Of a stretch of 33,127 nucleotides of DNA, positions 30,955 to 33,127 are shown piece after piece. Source of the stretch: Dichomitus squalens LYAD-421 SS1 (Eukaryota; Basidiomycota; Agaricomycetes; Polyporales; Polyporaceae). The stretch lies in the NCBI RefSeq assembly GCF_000275845.1, contig NW_006766903.1, forward strand, positions 454,368 through 487,494. Direction: 5' to 3'. Under the pieces are notes generated by a model that had not been told where the DNA came from, did not search any database, and saw nothing but the letters and a program-made list of their open reading frames with translations. The position numbers were made by a program, and so were the translations under genes. The stretch's first letter is position 1. The number at the start of each line of letters is the position of its first letter.

Positions 30955-33127
30955 ATGGTCGTGTATCCTGTGCGTACTCCGGAAGAGGTGGGCACGACGG
31001 TCCCGGTTGACCCCAAAGTGCCCGCTGAAACGTATACATACGACTACATCGTCGTCGGAGGTACGTGTTCCTCTGATGCCCCTCAAGGTGTTCCGTGCTC
31101 ATCCGACTACCTTTACACAGGTGGCACGGCAGGCTGCGTCCTCGCTTCCCGCCTCTCTGAGGACCCGGATACCAGCGTCCTGCTCATCGAGCAAGGCCCC
31201 GTGGCCGACACATGGGCCTCGCGCGTGCCCACAATTTCTTCCAATCTCTTCGCTAAGGATAGCTTAGCGGCGCACTGGTGGTCGACGCCAATGCCGCATG
31301 CTGACAATCGCTCGCTGGGGGTCATGCGGGGTGAGGCTCTCGGGGGGACCACCCGGATCAACTCAATGTTATATACGAGAGGTGAGCTCTGCGTCTTTCT
31401 GCGCCCTTGGTCCCCCCATGCACTGGTACAAGATCTACTCGGTCATTCTTGAATGCATAGAGTGGTTTCCTGCAGAGCTGCGTGCATGTTGCAGTTGAGT
31501 TCGCGGAGGGCATGGGCTTCCGCGTAGCTGTTGCCCGAGCCACCGTGGGGCTGTGAATGCCTCTTAGCTCGAGCGAATAGACATCTCCAGGGCTCATTCC
31601 ATAGCGTGTCTGTTCAAGTCGACCTTGGTAGCCATGGCTTCCAGTACTGCAAACCGTCACGGCGAACGGAGACCGTGGTAGTTCCACACACTGCGTTTCC
31701 CATGCCTGACATGCTAGCTATTCACCAACTTGCCATCAGTGCTCACATAACGTCCAGGTACTCCTGGAGACTACAATCAATGGAAACTGCTCGGCAACGA
31801 CGGCTGGGGCTACGACGACGTCGAGCCATACTTCGTCAAATCCGAGAGGACGCATTCACTTCCCGCGTCCAAATACCGCGGCAAGGCAGGTGTGTGCACC
31901 CGATTACATGACTACCGATCTTGTTCTTGACCTACGATCGGTGCCGCATACTTAGGCCCGTGGCAGAACCAACAATTCCCTATCTCGCAATACAAAGCTG
32001 TGCCGTAGTGAGTCCCCCTTGCCCCTCGGCCATGCCTGACGTTCATGGCTTGACGTCGGGCGCAGCGTGCACCGTGCTCTCCAGAAAGTCGGCATCGAGC
32101 GTCACCCCGATCTCAACTCGCCGTCCATGCCCGCAGCAGGCACAGGCACGCTCGACGTCACGGAAGACAAGCAGTACCACCGCCACTCAGTTGATCGCGC
32201 GTTCCTCCCCGCAAAGCTTGCGCATGAGCGCAGAACACGATTGAAGATCTGCACCGCTACGATCGTTACGCGCGTGGTGCTCGCGGAGGAAGGAGATGAG
32301 GTCAGGGCGACAGGTGTGCATCTTGAGACGACGAATGCGAGGAAGGCGTGGAAGCGGTATCTGGCGACGGCGAGGAGGGAGGTGGTGTTGTGTGGGGGTG
32401 CGCTCGGGTCGCCACACCTGCTCATGCTGAGGTATGCTGGTTTCGTTCTATGCTTGTCAGAGATCCACGCTGAGCACTCGTGAAGTGGGTTGGGTCCGAA
32501 GGAACACTTGGAGAGTAAGAGCATCCGAGTGGTACGTGACCTGCCAGCAGTTGGCAGCTATCTGGTGCGTTGTTCGTCAGGTCCATGTGCATTCGTATCT
32601 GAGCAGACGTACAGCAAGATCACATCGGTGTTCCGCTGACCTTCGAGGTCCCCATTGAAGATAGTCTGCACATCCTCGAAGTCAGCCCCGCGCGTGTCGT
32701 TAAAGAGCTCCTGAAGTATCTCATCACCGGCCGCGGCGCGCTCTCCCATCCATTCCAAACCGCTTCAACATTCATCCCATCTCGCCTCCTCGACGATAAA
32801 TCTACCGTCTCCGTCAAAGACTCCTCCGACCTGGACGCCTCCATCCCTGCGAACAGGCCCGACATCGAGTTCATGTACATTGGGAACAACTGCACGGACA
32901 CCGATATTCCCCGCACAGGACTCTTCACCCTCCTCTCCGCAAATATTCGGCCGAAGTCGATGGGCTCCGTGCGCCTCGCGTCAAGCAACCCGCGCGTGCG
33001 CCCCGAAGTCGACCTCGGGTACTTCACCCATCCAGAGGACTACGTGCCCCTGAGGAAGGCCATCCGTCTCGCCCAACGCGTCGCGGGGGACGTGAGGGAG
33101 CAGGGCTATCCGCTCAAGGACTTCATC
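30955..33127 (+). CDS. GMC-family FAD-dependent oxidoreductase, 3' end beyond window
   Basis: Paralogue of the GMC gene at 54-2174. Exons 30955-31060, 31121-31381, 31758-31889, 31956-32007, 32066-32431, 32486-32564 and 32615 onward; lengths 106, 261, 132, 52, 366 and 79 nt equal those of the paralogue except 52 versus 49. The FAD loop YIVVGGGTAGCVLASRLSED is completed across intron 1. Further motifs: RGEALGGTTRINSMLYTRG, PGDYNQWKLLGNDGWGYDD, REVVLCGGALGSPH, DLPAVGSYL, and QDHIGVPLTFEVPIED. The last exon runs open to the window edge (EQGYPLKDFI), so the two catalytic histidines lie outside. Intron 2 is 376 nt against 60 nt in the paralogue. No signal peptide is evident. Substrate unknown. Confidence 0.95.

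Overview
The window looks like a piece of an Agaricomycete (mushroom-forming basidiomycete) nuclear genome. Genes are on both strands and are cut by many short introns of about 50-75 nt with GT..AG and occasional GC..AG borders. The protein families are typical of wood- and litter-decay basidiomycetes: GMC flavo-oxidoreductases, a microsomal P450, an anion:cation symporter-type MFS permease, short-chain dehydrogenases, multi-pass DUF6534 membrane proteins and a sterol 3-keto reductase. All gene models were assembled by hand from reading frames and splice phases. No database search was run.

Layout. 54-2174 (-): complete seven-exon GMC oxidoreductase (592 aa). 2473-3260: non-coding block that recurs at 12.0-12.8 kb. 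3261-6399: no supportable gene. 6400-6600 (-): orphan coding-like fragment. 7254-8456 (+): complete four-exon seven-helix membrane protein (336 aa). 9600-10085 (-): decayed fragment of the DNA primase small subunit. 10855-12810: direct, rearranged duplicate of window 1-3260, carrying a GMC pseudogene interrupted by a 579-bp hAT-type MITE with perfect 8-bp target-site duplications. 13370-14783 (-): complete eight-exon SDR (333 aa). 15252-17506 (-): MFS permease. 17124-19062: two near-identical copies flanking a 69-N gap, best explained as an unmerged contig overlap. 20573-22760 (-): cytochrome P450 with two apparent one-base phase faults. 24918-27102 (+): DUF6534 seven-helix protein in about 20 exons, many of 10-30 nt. 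28154-30294 (-): ERG27-type 3-keto-sterol reductase. 30955 to window end (+): second GMC oxidoreductase, truncated by the window, with the same exon plan as the first.

How the genes may work together. The two GMC enzymes, SDR, P450 and MFS permease are the kind of redox and export functions found in secondary-metabolite or xenobiotic-handling neighbourhoods. No core synthase (terpene cyclase, PKS, NRPS) is visible, so a biosynthetic cluster is only a possibility. ERG27 is a housekeeping sterol gene. The segmental duplication, pseudogenes and MITE show that the area around the GMC genes is rearranging.
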